From Streptomyces sp. NBRC 109706 (GTDB taxonomy: Bacteria; Actinomycetota; Actinomycetes; Streptomycetales; Streptomycetaceae), in contig NZ_BBOM01000005.1 of NCBI RefSeq assembly GCF_000974485.1, positions 604,289 to 668,288 on the forward strand: a DNA stretch of 64,000 bases. The letters run 5' to 3'. The notes under the pieces were generated by a model that made no database searches, was not told the DNA's origin, and saw only the letters and a program-made list of their open reading frames with translations. How positions within the stretch are numbered: the stretch's first letter is position 1; every line of letters begins with the position of its first letter. Shown one piece after another: positions 18,998-28,319 of this stretch. Position numbers and translations under genes: made by a program.

Positions 18998-19759
18998 ATG
19001 ACCCGTTTTAAGGATTATCTGCCTGTCACACGGCGAAACGGTCAGCACGCCAGAAGACGTCCGGCTGACCCCGAGGACCCGGCGCCGCTGCCGCAGCTCC
19101 ACGCGCCGATGGTCGCGTTCCAACGTCTCTACGAGGGCTCGGCGGGCTCCCTTGTCCGGCAGTCGCTGCTGCTCAGCGGCGATTCCGCGATCGCGGACCG
19201 GGCCCTGGCGCACGCGTTCCGGCTGGCCTGGGAGCGCTGGCCCGAGGTGGCGACCGACCGGGATCCGGCCGGCTGGGTGCGGGCGACCTGTCATGAGTTC
19301 GCGCTCTCCCCGTGGCACCAGCTGGTACCCGACCGCTGGCGGCGTCCCGTGCTGATCGGCGACGAGCACCGGCCGCTGCTGGCGGGGCTGCTCGCGCTGC
19401 CGCGCGGCTACCGGCGCGCGCTGCTGCTGTGGGACGGGGTGGGTCTCACCCCGGCCGAGGTCGCGGCCGAGTGCGAGGCGACCGCGACGGCGACGGAGAG
19501 CCGGGTGACCCATGCCAGGGCGGCGCTCGCCGAACGGCTGCCCGTGCTGGCCGCCGTTCCCCCGGCCGAACACGGTCCGTTGATCGGCGCGCTGTTGACG
19601 CGCTGTGCCGACACCCTGCCGGTGCGGCCGCTGCCGGCGCCGGCGGCGCTGGCGGCCAGCGAACGGACCAGCCGACGGATCGTCGGGGCGGCGACGGCGC
19701 TGGTCACCGGCACCACCGTCACGCTGGTCGGCTCGGGCCTGCTGGCCGCGCTGCAGTAG
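18998..19759 (+). CDS. Sigma-factor-like protein with C-terminal membrane anchor
   Basis: A 253-residue protein. Residues 31-110 resemble sigma-70 region 2 (FQRLYEGSAGSLVRQSLLLSG, AFRLAWERWPEV, DPAGWVRATCHEFAL). Residues 125-185 resemble region 4 (LPRGYRRALLLWDGVGLTPAEVA, then TESRVTHARAALAERL). After about 40 variable residues comes a hydrophobic segment (RRIVGAATALVTGTTVTLVGSGLL) that could anchor it in the membrane. The sigma motifs are degenerate, so it may not direct transcription itself. It is divergent from the DUF6350 gene. Confidence 0.7.
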   Translation: MTRFKDYLPVTRRNGQHARRRPADPEDPAPLPQLHAPMVAFQRLYEGSAGSLVRQSLLLSGDSAIADRALAHAFRLAWERWPEVATDRDPAGWVRATCHEFALSPWHQLVPDRWRRPVLIGDEHRPLLAGLLALPRGYRRALLLWDGVGLTPAEVAAECEATATATESRVTHARAALAERLPVLAAVPPAEHGPLIGALLTRCADTLPVRPLPAPAALAASERTSRRIVGAATALVTGTTVTLVGSGLLAALQ

Positions 19760-19782
19760 CCGGGCACGGCCAGGCACACGTC

Positions 19783-19823
19783 AGGGGGGCGCCCTGGTCG
19801 GCCGAACGGCCGGGGGCGCCCCC
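19783..19823. terminator. Strong bidirectional terminator
   Basis: An 11-bp stem GGGGGGCGCCC/GGGCGCCCCCC (19783-19793 with 19813-19823) encloses a nested CGGCC-GAAC-GGCCG hairpin. It lies between the convergent sigma-like gene and sucD. Confidence 0.8.
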
Positions 19824-19841
19824 CGTGGACGGGTGCGGCGG

Positions 19842-20726
19842 TCAGCCGGCGAGCAACTCCCTGGCCAGCACGGCGGTCTCGGACGGCGTCTTGCCGACCT
19901 TGACGCCGGCCGCCTCCAGGGCCTCCTTCTTGGCCTGGGCGGTGCCGGACGAACCGGAGACGATCGCCCCGGCGTGGCCCATGGTCTTGCCCTCGGGCGC
20001 GGTGAAGCCGGCGACATAGCCGACGACCGGCTTGCTGACATTGGCCTTGATGAAGTCGGCCGCCCGCTCCTCGGCGTCGCCGCCGATCTCACCGATCATC
20101 ACGATCAGGTCGGTGTCGGGGTCCGCCTCGAACGCCGCGAGGGCGTCGATGTGGGTGGTGCCGATGATCGGGTCGCCACCGATGCCGACGCAGGAGCTGA
20201 AGCCGATGTCCCGCAGCTCGTACATCATCTGGTAGGTCAGGGTGCCGGACTTCGACACCAGACCGATCCGGCCCGGCTTGGTGATGTCGGCCGGAATGAT
20301 GCCCGCGTTGGACTGACCGGGCGTGATCAGGCCGGGGCAGTTGGGGCCGATGATGCGCGTCTTGTTGCCCTTCTTGCCCGCGTAGGACCAGAAGGCGGCG
20401 GTGTCATGGACCGCGATGCCCTCGGTGATCACCACGGCGAGCGGGATCTCGGCGTCGATCGCCTCGATCACGGCCGCCTTGGTGAACTTCTCCGGCACGA
20501 AGATCACGGTGACATCGGCGCCGGTGGCGTCGACGGCCTCCTTCACGCCGCCGAAGACCGGGATCTCCTTGCCGTCGAAGTCGACGCTCTGGCCGGCCTT
20601 GCGCGGGTTGACGCCGCCGACGATGTCGGTGCCGGAGGCGAGCATCCGCCGGGTGTGCTTCTGGCCCTCGGAGCCGGTCATCCCCTGGACGATGACCTTG
20701 CTCTCCTTGGTGAGGAAGATAGCCAT
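19842..20726 (-). CDS. sucD: Succinate-CoA ligase subunit alpha
   Basis: The 294-residue alpha subunit of the TCA-cycle enzyme interconverting succinyl-CoA and succinate with [22 protein letters not shown] and NPRKAGQ form the CoA-binding N-terminal domain. [17 protein letters not shown] is the family signature. The phosphohistidine is in [17 protein letters not shown] near residue 245. It follows sucC by 48 bases on the same transcript. The enzyme also balances the succinate and succinyl-CoA used by the CoA-transferase at 3.7-5.2 kb. Confidence 0.97.
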   Translation of the reverse strand: MAIFLTKESKVIVQGMTGSEGQKHTRRMLASGTDIVGGVNPRKAGQSVDFDGKEIPVFGGVKEAVDATGADVTVIFVPEKFTKAAVIEAIDAEIPLAVVITEGIAVHDTAAFWSYAGKKGNKTRIIGPNCPGLITPGQSNAGIIPADITKPGRIGLVSKSGTLTYQMMYELRDIGFSSCVGIGGDPIIGTTHIDALAAFEADPDTDLIVMIGEIGGDAEERAADFIKANVSKPVVGYVAGFTAPEGKTMGHAGAIVSGSSGTAQAKKEALEAAGVKVGKTPSETAVLARELLAG

Positions 20727-20774
20727 GGTGTTAGTCGTTGTCCTCGTCTGTGTCGTCTGGTCTCGTCGCAGGTC

Positions 20775-21950
20775 CTACTTGGTGGCCAGCTCGGCGGCCC
20801 GATCGGCCGCGCCGTCCATGGAGTCCACCTGCTCGACCAGCGGGTGGTTGGCGTCGGTCAGGATCTTCCGACCCAACTCCGCGTTGTTGCCGTCGAGGCG
20901 GACCACCAGCGGCTTGGTGACCTCCTCGCCCTTGGTCTTGAGCAGTTCGAGGGCCTGCACGATGCCGTTGGCGACGGCGTCACAGGCGGTGATCCCGCCG
21001 AAGACGTTGACGAAGACGGACGTGACGTCCGGGTCGCCCAGGATGATCTCCAGACCGTTGGCCATCACCTCGGCCGAGGCGCCGCCGCCGATGTCCAGGA
21101 AGTTGGCCGGCTTGGCCCCGCCGTGCTTCTCGCCCGCGTAGGCGACCACGTCGAGGGTGCTCATGACCAGGCCGGCACCGTTGCCGATGATGCCGACGTT
21201 GCCGTCGTCCAGCTTCACGTAGTTGAGGCCGCGCTCCTTGGCCGCCGCCTCCAGCGGGTTGGCCGCGTCGCGGTCCTCGAGGGCCGCGTGGTCCGGCTGC
21301 CGGAACTCGGCGTTGGCGTCCAGCGACACCTTGCCGTCCAGCGCGACGATCCGCCCGTCGCCCGTCTTGACCAGCGGGTTGACCTCGACCAGCAGGGCGT
21401 CCTCCTTGACGAAGACCTCCCACAGCTGGCGCAGCACGTCGGCCACCTGGTCGGCCACCTCGGCCGGGAAGGCGGCGGCGGTGACGATCTCCCGCGCCTT
21501 CTCCTCCGTCACACCGTCCACCGCGTCCACGGCGATCCTGGCCAGCGCCTCCGGCTTGGTGGCGGCGACCTCCTCGATGTCCATGCCGCCCTCGACCGAC
21601 GCCATGGCCAGGAAGGTGCGGTTGGTGCGGTCCAGCAGGAAGGAGACGTAGTACTCGTCCGCGATGTCCGCGGTCTGGGCCAGCATCACCCGGTGCACGG
21701 TGTGGCCCTTGATGTCCATGCCGAGGATCGCCCCGGCCTTCTCCACGGCGTCGGCCGGGTCGGAGGCGAGCTTGACGCCGCCGGCCTTCCCTCGACCACC
21801 GGTCTTGACCTGCGCCTTGACGACCGCGCGACCGCCAAGCCGCTCGGTCACCTCACGCGCCGCCTCCGGCGTGTCGATGACTTCGCCGGCCAGCACCGGC
21901 ACGCCATGCTTGGCGAAAAGGTCCCTCGCCTGGTACTCGAACAGGTCCAC
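20775..21950 (-). CDS. sucC: Succinate-CoA ligase subunit beta
   Basis: The 391-residue nucleotide-binding subunit. [18 protein letters not shown] at the start and the ATP-grasp residues in [20 protein letters not shown] are hallmark sequences. The C-terminal part has [22 protein letters not shown] and [11 protein letters not shown], the subunit-alpha contact region. Length is standard. It is the first gene of sucCD. The 275-base gap upstream must contain the promoter, but I could not identify it with confidence. Confidence 0.97.
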   Translation of the reverse strand: MDLFEYQARDLFAKHGVPVLAGEVIDTPEAAREVTERLGGRAVVKAQVKTGGRGKAGGVKLASDPADAVEKAGAILGMDIKGHTVHRVMLAQTADIADEYYVSFLLDRTNRTFLAMASVEGGMDIEEVAATKPEALARIAVDAVDGVTEEKAREIVTAAAFPAEVADQVADVLRQLWEVFVKEDALLVEVNPLVKTGDGRIVALDGKVSLDANAEFRQPDHAALEDRDAANPLEAAAKERGLNYVKLDDGNVGIIGNGAGLVMSTLDVVAYAGEKHGGAKPANFLDIGGGASAEVMANGLEIILGDPDVTSVFVNVFGGITACDAVANGIVQALELLKTKGEEVTKPLVVRLDGNNAELGRKILTDANHPLVEQVDSMDGAADRAAELATK

Positions 21951-22225
21951 GCGCGTCCGTCCTCAGTCGTTGAATCTCGCGGTTCGTTCTCGACGTGGGC
22001 GTGCCGCGTGGCCGCGAATACGAGGTGCTGCGAGGTGGCACAGCGCACGCGGCATGTCCGAAGTCGAGCGTATCGGGGGTGATGCGAGGCTTCTGAGTTC
22101 CGGGTCACCCACACGTGGTGAGACCTGTCACAAATCGGCCTGCGCACGGCGCGCCGACGCGCGATGCGCCGGGTCGACGACTCCACCGGCCCCCGTGGTC
22201 CGTCACGGGCCCGTCGTGCGGTCCG

Positions 22226-22645
22226 TCATGCGGTACGGGAATCGCGGGTCCGCGCGTGGGCGCGGACCCACTCCACCACCTCGCCGGTGGAGGCCCCCGG
22301 GGTGAAGATCGCCGCGACGCCCAGCTCCTTGAGCGGCGGGATGTCGTCCTCGGGAATGATCCCGCCGCCGAAGACCGTGATATCCGCCGCGTCCTGCTCC
22401 GCAAGCAGCTCGATCACCCGCGCGAAGAGGGTGTTGTGCGCGCCGGAGAGAATGGAGAGGCCGATGGCGTCCGCGTCCTCCTGGACGGCGACGGCCACGA
22501 TCTGTTCCGGCGTCTGGTGCAGTCCGGTGTAGACGACCTCCATCCCCGCGTCGCGCAGCGCGCGGGCGATGAGCTTGATGCCGCGATCGTGCCCGTCGAG
22601 ACCCGGCTTGGCCACCACGACGCGGATCGGTCCTGACTCACCCAT
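22226..22645 (-). CDS. icmB: Cobalamin-binding small subunit, isobutyryl-CoA mutase type
   Basis: A 139-residue single B12-binding domain. The base-off, His-on motif DGHDRG at residues 17-22 places His19 as the lower cobalt ligand. SILSGAHN and [15 protein letters not shown] are the other conserved B12 contacts. The sequence and length match IcmB, which pairs with a separately encoded large subunit to isomerise isobutyryl-CoA and n-butyryl-CoA. No large subunit is in this window. A stand-alone methylmalonyl-CoA-mutase-like small subunit is the alternative. The ATG at 22645 has GGGAGG upstream, so the in-frame extension to 22741 is not used. Confidence 0.85.
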   Translation of the reverse strand: MGESGPIRVVVAKPGLDGHDRGIKLIARALRDAGMEVVYTGLHQTPEQIVAVAVQEDADAIGLSILSGAHNTLFARVIELLAEQDAADITVFGGGIIPEDDIPPLKELGVAAIFTPGASTGEVVEWVRAHARTRDSRTA

Positions 22646-22950
22646 GAGCTGCCTCCCAAGGAACCCGCCACCGTTGGCGCGAACGGACGTTAACAACAAG
22701 GATCGCGCACGGAACACCCCGGGGGCAGCCCGGCTCCCCACCTCGCGTATTCGAACTCGCCTCGAACAAAGAGTGGGGTCTCCATGGCCGTCACGGCGAA
22801 AGGCGCGCTATTGCCCGTTTCCTCATGTCTGGAAACCCAAGAACAACCGGCCGAAGATTGTGGGGCCCGCGTACCGCCGGGTACAGTCACCGACCAGCAG
22901 CCGCCGGGTCCCCACTCCAGCTCCTGTTGTCGAGCCGAAAGGCATGGTCG
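22646..22950. other. Divergent promoter region, no gene seen
   Basis: This 305-base gap separates the icmB-type gene on - from the M23 peptidase gene on +. It is less GC-rich than its surroundings near 22680-22870, fitting promoters in both directions. No convincing ORF, repeat or riboswitch was seen. Confidence 0.5.
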
Positions 22951-24576
22951 GTGAGCGATCGTCTGTTGTCGGGATATTCCGACCAGTTGGACTACCCCGA
23001 CCTCGGCGCCTCCCCCCCGACCACGGGCGCGGACGGCAGCCACTATCCGACGGCCCACGGCATGGGCGAGATGTACGGCTACCCCGCCAACGGCGGCTAC
23101 CAGTCCGGGATTTACGCCGACCAGACCTACCCGGCCCAGGGCCACGACGGTCAGGCCCACGTCGGCCAGGGCTATGGCGGCCAGGCGTACAGCGGGCAGG
23201 GATACGCGGGTTACGGCGACGCGGGCCTCGGCTCCCAGGGAATCGGCGACGCCACCTACGGCAACGCCTCCTACGGCAACGCCCCTTACGGCGCGGGCTC
23301 CTACGGCGAGACCGGCTACGGCTACCCGTCCGAGAGCGTCCCCTCCCCCGCCGCTTACGCTGACTACTCCGCGCAGACCGCCCCGCAGGGGTACGCGCGG
23401 CAGGAGTACGAGGCGTATCCGGGGTACCAGCAGCACCCCGAGCAGCAAGGGGAGTACGGGTCCTATCAGCACCACCAGGCAGAGCCGCACGGTGAACCGC
23501 GGGACGGCGGCTACACCCACCAGGCGGAACACATCGCGGAGCACCCGGCGGAACATCCGCTCGACGACCGGAACGACTGGGCCGGACACGGCGAGGCGGA
23601 CACCTTCGAGCAGCCGGCCGTCGAACAACCCGGCGTCGGGTACGACGAGTCCGAGGTTGCGTCCTGGGCGGACGCCGCCCCGGTGGAGCACCAGGCCACG
23701 GCCGACCCGGCCCCCCAACCGGCCGCCGAACAGCCGCTGGACGAGCCGACCGCCGATGTGGACGGCCGGGAGGTGTCGTCGATCGACATCCCCGAGTCCG
23801 AGCGCCCGCCCCGGGGCGGCGGCGGCAAGCCCGTCGGCCGCGGCCGGCGGCGCTCACCCCGCCCCAGGCGGTCCGCGCTGCTGAGCGTGGCGGCGCCCTC
23901 CCTCGCGGTGCTGGGCGTCACGGCGGCGGCCACCGCGGCCACCGTCTCCAGCTCGCAGGACTCATCCGAGCCCCCGCCGGTGGCGGCGCCCGACCCGGCC
24001 GAGGTCGAACAGATCAACGCCAACGAGGAGTTCGACACCCAGCTGCAGGGTCTTTCGGCCGCGGCCGGTGACTACGCGGAACGCGCCAGCCGCACCCAGG
24101 GCCGGATGGATCTGGAGGCCCAGCTGGAGGCCGAGGAGCAGGCGGCGATCGAGGAGGCGGCGCGCCAGGAGGAGCTACGGCCCAAGTTCTTCCTCCCGGT
24201 GGAAAGGCGCGGCCTCAGCTCCTACTTCGGCCAGGCCGGCGTCAACTGGATGTCGACGCACACCGGTATCGACTTCCCCGTCAGCTATGGCACCCCGGTG
24301 ATGGCGGCCACCGACGGGGAGGTGCGCACCCAGTGGAACTACAGCTACGGCAACATGATCATCCTGACCGCCCCGGACGGGACGGAGACCTGGTACGCGC
24401 ATCTGGACAGCACCGCCTACCAGTCCGGTTGGGTCCAGGCCGGCACCGTCATCGGCTACTCGGGCAACTCGGGCAAGTCCACCGGACCGCATCTGCACTT
24501 CGAGGTGCGGCCCTGGGGCGGCTCGCCGATCGACCCGCTGGCGTGGCTGCGCCTGCAGGGCCTCGAACCCACCTGA
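22951..24576 (+). CDS. M23 peptidoglycan endopeptidase with disordered cytoplasmic tail
   Basis: A 541-residue type II membrane protein. Residues 1-300 are low-complexity: a Tyr/Gly/Ala/Gln-rich stretch at about 55-160, then Glu/His/Gln/Pro-rich sequence. A basic RGRRRSPRPRR stop precedes a hydrophobic helix at about 309-333. A short coiled coil (DLEAQLEAEEQAAIEEAARQ) leads to the LytM/M23 domain. The zinc ligands are intact: His437 and Asp441 in HTGID, and His516 of HLHFEV with His514 as catalytic base. It should cut peptide cross-links in peptidoglycan outside the membrane. GTG at 22951 is chosen because it follows GAAAGG; a longer frame starts at 22825. Confidence 0.85.
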   Translation: MSDRLLSGYSDQLDYPDLGASPPTTGADGSHYPTAHGMGEMYGYPANGGYQSGIYADQTYPAQGHDGQAHVGQGYGGQAYSGQGYAGYGDAGLGSQGIGDATYGNASYGNAPYGAGSYGETGYGYPSESVPSPAAYADYSAQTAPQGYARQEYEAYPGYQQHPEQQGEYGSYQHHQAEPHGEPRDGGYTHQAEHIAEHPAEHPLDDRNDWAGHGEADTFEQPAVEQPGVGYDESEVASWADAAPVEHQATADPAPQPAAEQPLDEPTADVDGREVSSIDIPESERPPRGGGGKPVGRGRRRSPRPRRSALLSVAAPSLAVLGVTAAATAATVSSSQDSSEPPPVAAPDPAEVEQINANEEFDTQLQGLSAAAGDYAERASRTQGRMDLEAQLEAEEQAAIEEAARQEELRPKFFLPVERRGLSSYFGQAGVNWMSTHTGIDFPVSYGTPVMAATDGEVRTQWNYSYGNMIILTAPDGTETWYAHLDSTAYQSGWVQAGTVIGYSGNSGKSTGPHLHFEVRPWGGSPIDPLAWLRLQGLEPT

Positions 24577-24598
24577 CGCACCGCCCCCGAAACGCCGG

Positions 24599-24631
24599 AA
24601 CGCGCCGAACCCCCGAGGGGACCGGCGCGTT
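24599..24631. terminator. Bidirectional hairpin terminator
   Basis: A 9-bp perfect stem AACGCGCCG/CGGCGCGTT with a 15-base loop. It lies 23 bases after the M23 stop and 18 bases before the end of the convergent gene. Confidence 0.65.
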
Positions 24632-24648
24632 TCCGCGTTCGGGGCCGG

Positions 24649-25368
24649 TTACGGCCTTCTGCTGATGCTGGCGCAGACACCGACGGCCGCGCCGCCGGAG
24701 AGCGCCAGGAACAGGTAGTTGACGAAGTCCCGGTCGTACTCCCAGACGTCCCAGAGGAAATCGACCTCGTCGGTGAGAAGCTCCGTGGAGCTGATGAGCC
24801 CACCGGACGCGTCGCTGATCGCCATGGCCGTGCCATAGAACTCGCCACCGAAGGAGGCGAGGATGGCGAAGACGGCGGCGAAGCCCCAGACCAGGTAGTT
24901 GCGCTTGGCCAGGAACGCCGGCCCGACCGCGACACCCGCGCCGACCAGCAGCGACAGATAGGGAACCTGCCGGAAGCTGTCGGCCTCCTCGTCGTAGAGG
25001 CCGTTGTAGACCAGGGCGTAGACGAACCCGACCACCAACATGGCGCCCAGGCCGACCAGGATGGCCACCAGCGGGTTGCCGGTCGGGCCGGTGGGGCGCG
25101 GCGGCGGGAAGCCACCGCCCGGCGCACCGTAGGGGCCCGGCTGGTGGGGCTGCTGGGGCGGGAACCCCTGGCCGGGCTGGCCTGGCTGGCCGGGCTGCTG
25201 GGGAAAGCCCTGCGGCTGCTGCGGGTAGCCGTAGCCCGGTTGCGGCGGCTGGCCGTAGGGCTGCGGGGGCTGCTGCGGCGGCTGACCGTGCTGCGGGTAG
25301 CCACCGGGCTGCTGCGGCTGCTGCCCCCCGTACCCACCCTCGGGCTGTTGCTGCCAGGGCTGACTCAT
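24649..25368 (-). CDS. Q/P/G-rich membrane protein
   Basis: A 239-residue protein of unknown function. Residues 1-90 are almost only Gln, Pro, Gly and Tyr in short irregular repeats ([22 protein letters not shown]). The remainder has about four hydrophobic helices ([75 protein letters not shown]). It converges with the M23 gene. Low-complexity tails followed by helices are common in actinobacterial envelope proteins; nothing indicates an enzyme. Confidence 0.75.
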   Translation of the reverse strand: MSQPWQQQPEGGYGGQQPQQPGGYPQHGQPPQQPPQPYGQPPQPGYGYPQQPQGFPQQPGQPGQPGQGFPPQQPHQPGPYGAPGGGFPPPRPTGPTGNPLVAILVGLGAMLVVGFVYALVYNGLYDEEADSFRQVPYLSLLVGAGVAVGPAFLAKRNYLVWGFAAVFAILASFGGEFYGTAMAISDASGGLISSTELLTDEVDFLWDVWEYDRDFVNYLFLALSGGAAVGVCASISRRP

Positions 25369-25555
25369 GTGTTCCCCCTGGGGAAAGTGATCGGAAGTCG
25401 CACTCCGGGCAGGAAGGAACTGGAGTACGAAACGTGCCGGAAGCAGCTAATCGCTCCGCAACGCCTCACCACAAGCCCTTACCCCGGTCTGTGACATGAC
25501 GGCGACACTGCGGGCATCCAGCGCGAACACCCCCGAGAGGCACCCGCCGTCGTCG

Positions 25556-28021
25556 TCAGAGCTTCTCCACCGGGGCATAGCGCAGCAGCAGCCGCTTGGG
25601 CTTCTCGCCGCCGAAGTCGACGGTGGCCTCGGCCCGATCGCCCTCGCCCTGCACGGCGACGACCGTCCCCATGCCGAAACTGTCGTGCGTCACCCGATCC
25701 CCCGGCGCCAACGCCACCACCGGACGGTCGGCCATCCGCCCGGTGGCGAAGCCACCCGCCCCACCACGCCGGCCACCACGGCCCACGCCCAGCGCGGCCG
25801 ACGCGGCGGACGGCGGCTCCTGCCGCACCAGCGGACCGGTGCGCCGCCAGTCCAGATACTCCTCGGGGATCTCCTCCAGAAAACGGGACGGCGGATTGTG
25901 CTGCGGCTGGCCCCAGGCGCTGCGCAGCGCCGAACGCGTCACATAGAGGCGCTGCCGGGCACGCGTGATCCCGACATACGCGAGCCGCCGCTCCTCCTCC
26001 AACTCCTTGGTCTTGCCGAGGGAACGCATATGCGGGAAGACGCCGTCCTCCAGGCCGGTCAGGAACACCACGGGGAACTCAAGGCCCTTGGCGGTGTGCA
26101 GCGTCATCAGCGTGATCACGCCGCCGGCCTCCTCCTCGTCCGGGATCTCGTCGGAGTCGGCGACCAGCGCGACCCGCTCCAGGAAGTCGGCCAGCGTGCC
26201 GGGGGACGCGTCCTCCGCCTGGGCCCGCTCCTGCTCGAACTCCAGGGCGACGGCCGCCAGCTCCTGGAGGTTCTCCACCCGGGTCTCGTCCTGCGGATCG
26301 GTGGAGGACTGCAACTCCGCCAGATAGCCCGTGCGTTCCAGCACCGCCTCCAGCACGGTGGCCGGCCCGGCGCCGGACTCCACCACCGTGCGCAGCTCCT
26401 CCAGCAGCGTGTTGAACCGGCGGACCGCGTTGGCCGAACGCGCGGCCATCCCGTAGGCCTCGTCCACCCGGCGCAGCGCCTGCGCGAAGGAGATCCGCTC
26501 GCGCAGCGCCAACGCCTCGATCATCGCCTCGGCCCGATCGCCGATGCCGCGCTTGGGCACATTCAGGATGCGCCGCAGCGGGACCGTGTCCTCGGGGTTG
26601 GCCAACACCCGGAGATAGGCCAGCACATCCCTGACCTCGCGCCGCTCGTAGAAGCGGACGCCGCCGACCACCTTGTAGGGCAGGCCGACGCGGATGAAGA
26701 CCTCCTCGAAGATCCGGGACTGCGCGTTGGTGCGGTAGAAGATCGCCACCTCGCCCGGCCTGGCATCCCCCGCGTCCGACAGCCGATCGATCTCGTCGGC
26801 GACGAACTGGGCCTCGTCGTGCTCGGTGTCCGCGACATAGCCGACGATCCGGGCGCCACCGTCCTCGTTGGTCCAGAGATTCTTCGGGCGGCGGTCCTCG
26901 TTGCGGGAGATCACCGCGTTGGCGGCGGACAGGATCGTCTGCGTCGAGCGGTAGTTCTGCTCCAGCAGCAGGGTGCCGGCCTGCGGGAAGTCCTGCTCGA
27001 ACTGGAGGATGTTGCGGATGGTGGCGCCCCTGAAGGCGTAGATCGACTGGTCGGCGTCGCCCACCACACACAGCTCGGCCGGCTCCACCGCACCGCCCGG
27101 CTCCCCCACCAACTGCCTGATCAGCGTGTACTGGGCGATGTTGGTGTCCTGGTACTCGTCCACCAGGACGTGCCGGAAGCGGCGGCGGTAGTGCTCGGCG
27201 ACATCGGGGAACGCCTGGAGCAGATGGACCGTGGTCATGATGATGTCGTCGAAGTCCAGCGCGTTGGCCTCGCGCAGCCGCGCCTGGTACATCGTGTACA
27301 CCTCGGCGAGGGTCTTCTCGAACTGGTCGCTCGCCCGGGCGGCGAAGTCCTCCGGGTCGATCAGCTCGTTCTTGAGATGCGACACCTTGGCGCTGAAGGA
27401 CTTGGGCGGGAAGCGCTTGGGATCCAGCTCCAGATCGCGGCAGACCAGGGCCATCAGCCGCTTGGAGTCGGCCGCGTCATAGATGGAGAAGCTGGACGTG
27501 AACCCCAGCTGCTTGCTCTCCCGGCGCAGAATCCGCACACAGGCGCTGTGGAACGTCATCACCCACATCGCGTTGGCGCGCGGGCCGACCAACTCCTCGA
27601 CGCGCTCCCGCATCTCGCCGGCGGCCTTGTTGGTGAAGGTGATCGCGAGGATCTGCCCGGGGTGCGCGCCGCGCGCGGAGAGCAGATGGGCGATGCGGTG
27701 GGTGAGCACCCGCGTCTTCCCCGAACCGGCGCCGGCCACGATCAGCAGCGGGCCACCACCGTGGGTGACGGCCGCGCGCTGCTGCTCGTTGAGCCCGTCG
27801 AGCAGCCGCGCCGGATCGACGACCGGCTTGCGCGCGCCGTCCCGGTAGTAGGCGTCGTCGGCGGCCGTGGCGTGCGAGCCGACGAAGGTGCCGGCGAAGA
27901 GATCGTCCGGCACGCCCTCGGGGTCGGCGCCACCCGCCGGATCCTCAGGCTCGGGCGGCGGCTCCTCGTCCGGAAGGGGGTCGAGGTCCGCCAGTGCGCT
28001 GTCATCGAAGAGGCCGCTCAT
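25556..28021 (-). CDS. pcrA: ATP-dependent DNA helicase PcrA/UvrD
   Basis: An 821-residue superfamily 1A 3'-5' helicase for repair and removal of RecA or transcription blocks. Motif I is AGAGSGKTRVLTHR near residue 116, and motif Ia contains AITFTNKAAGEM. Motif II includes VDEYQDTN, motif III GDADQSIYAFRGA, motif IV EQNYRST, and the C-terminal core TLHTAKGLEFPVVFLTG and VGITRARQRLYV. The N-terminal 75 residues are acidic and variable; the C-terminal tail (VTHDSFGMGTVVAVQGEGD onward) is a Tudor-like domain known to bind RNA polymerase in PcrA. Confidence 0.96.
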   Translation of the reverse strand: MSGLFDDSALADLDPLPDEEPPPEPEDPAGGADPEGVPDDLFAGTFVGSHATAADDAYYRDGARKPVVDPARLLDGLNEQQRAAVTHGGGPLLIVAGAGSGKTRVLTHRIAHLLSARGAHPGQILAITFTNKAAGEMRERVEELVGPRANAMWVMTFHSACVRILRRESKQLGFTSSFSIYDAADSKRLMALVCRDLELDPKRFPPKSFSAKVSHLKNELIDPEDFAARASDQFEKTLAEVYTMYQARLREANALDFDDIIMTTVHLLQAFPDVAEHYRRRFRHVLVDEYQDTNIAQYTLIRQLVGEPGGAVEPAELCVVGDADQSIYAFRGATIRNILQFEQDFPQAGTLLLEQNYRSTQTILSAANAVISRNEDRRPKNLWTNEDGGARIVGYVADTEHDEAQFVADEIDRLSDAGDARPGEVAIFYRTNAQSRIFEEVFIRVGLPYKVVGGVRFYERREVRDVLAYLRVLANPEDTVPLRRILNVPKRGIGDRAEAMIEALALRERISFAQALRRVDEAYGMAARSANAVRRFNTLLEELRTVVESGAGPATVLEAVLERTGYLAELQSSTDPQDETRVENLQELAAVALEFEQERAQAEDASPGTLADFLERVALVADSDEIPDEEEAGGVITLMTLHTAKGLEFPVVFLTGLEDGVFPHMRSLGKTKELEEERRLAYVGITRARQRLYVTRSALRSAWGQPQHNPPSRFLEEIPEEYLDWRRTGPLVRQEPPSAASAALGVGRGGRRGGAGGFATGRMADRPVVALAPGDRVTHDSFGMGTVVAVQGEGDRAEATVDFGGEKPKRLLLRYAPVEKL

Positions 28022-28145
28022 CGCTGACCGAGTCTAGGCCCACCCTCTGACAACGACCGGCCGCCTCGGAAAACCCGACCGCTCGCCGTGGGAAACCCCG
28101 AGAGCGGCCCGACGTCCGTTCAAGGGTCCTCCCCAGGGCGCCCCC

Positions 28146-28193
28146 GACTCCGCCCCCGACTCCGCCCCGGACTCCGCCCCGGACTCCGCCCCG
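28146..28193. repeat. 12-bp tandem repeat, four copies
   Basis: Four head-to-tail copies of GACTCCGCCCCG (first copy ends in C) fill the 298-base divergent gap between pcrA and the DUF1707 gene. The copies are nearly identical. No gene covers them. They lie about 130 bases upstream of both start codons. Confidence 0.9.
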
Positions 28194-28319
28194 AGATCCT
28201 TCCCCGACCAGCGACATCCCGCTCCCCGCTGGCTACCTTGATCCCGTCGGGCAACGTCCTCACGACGGCCGCCCGGCAGACCACCGCCCGTCCGCGACCG
28301 ACGAGGGAGACGTCCTTCC

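Noticed and set aside
25496..28027. A long plus-strand open frame opposite pcrA
   Set aside because: The minus-strand helicase has all motifs; the plus-strand translation has none.
28146..28193. CRISPR array
   Set aside because: Units are 12 bp, contiguous and without spacers. The other repeat arrays (30555, 36661, 41711) likewise lack CRISPR repeat/spacer structure, and no cas genes are present.
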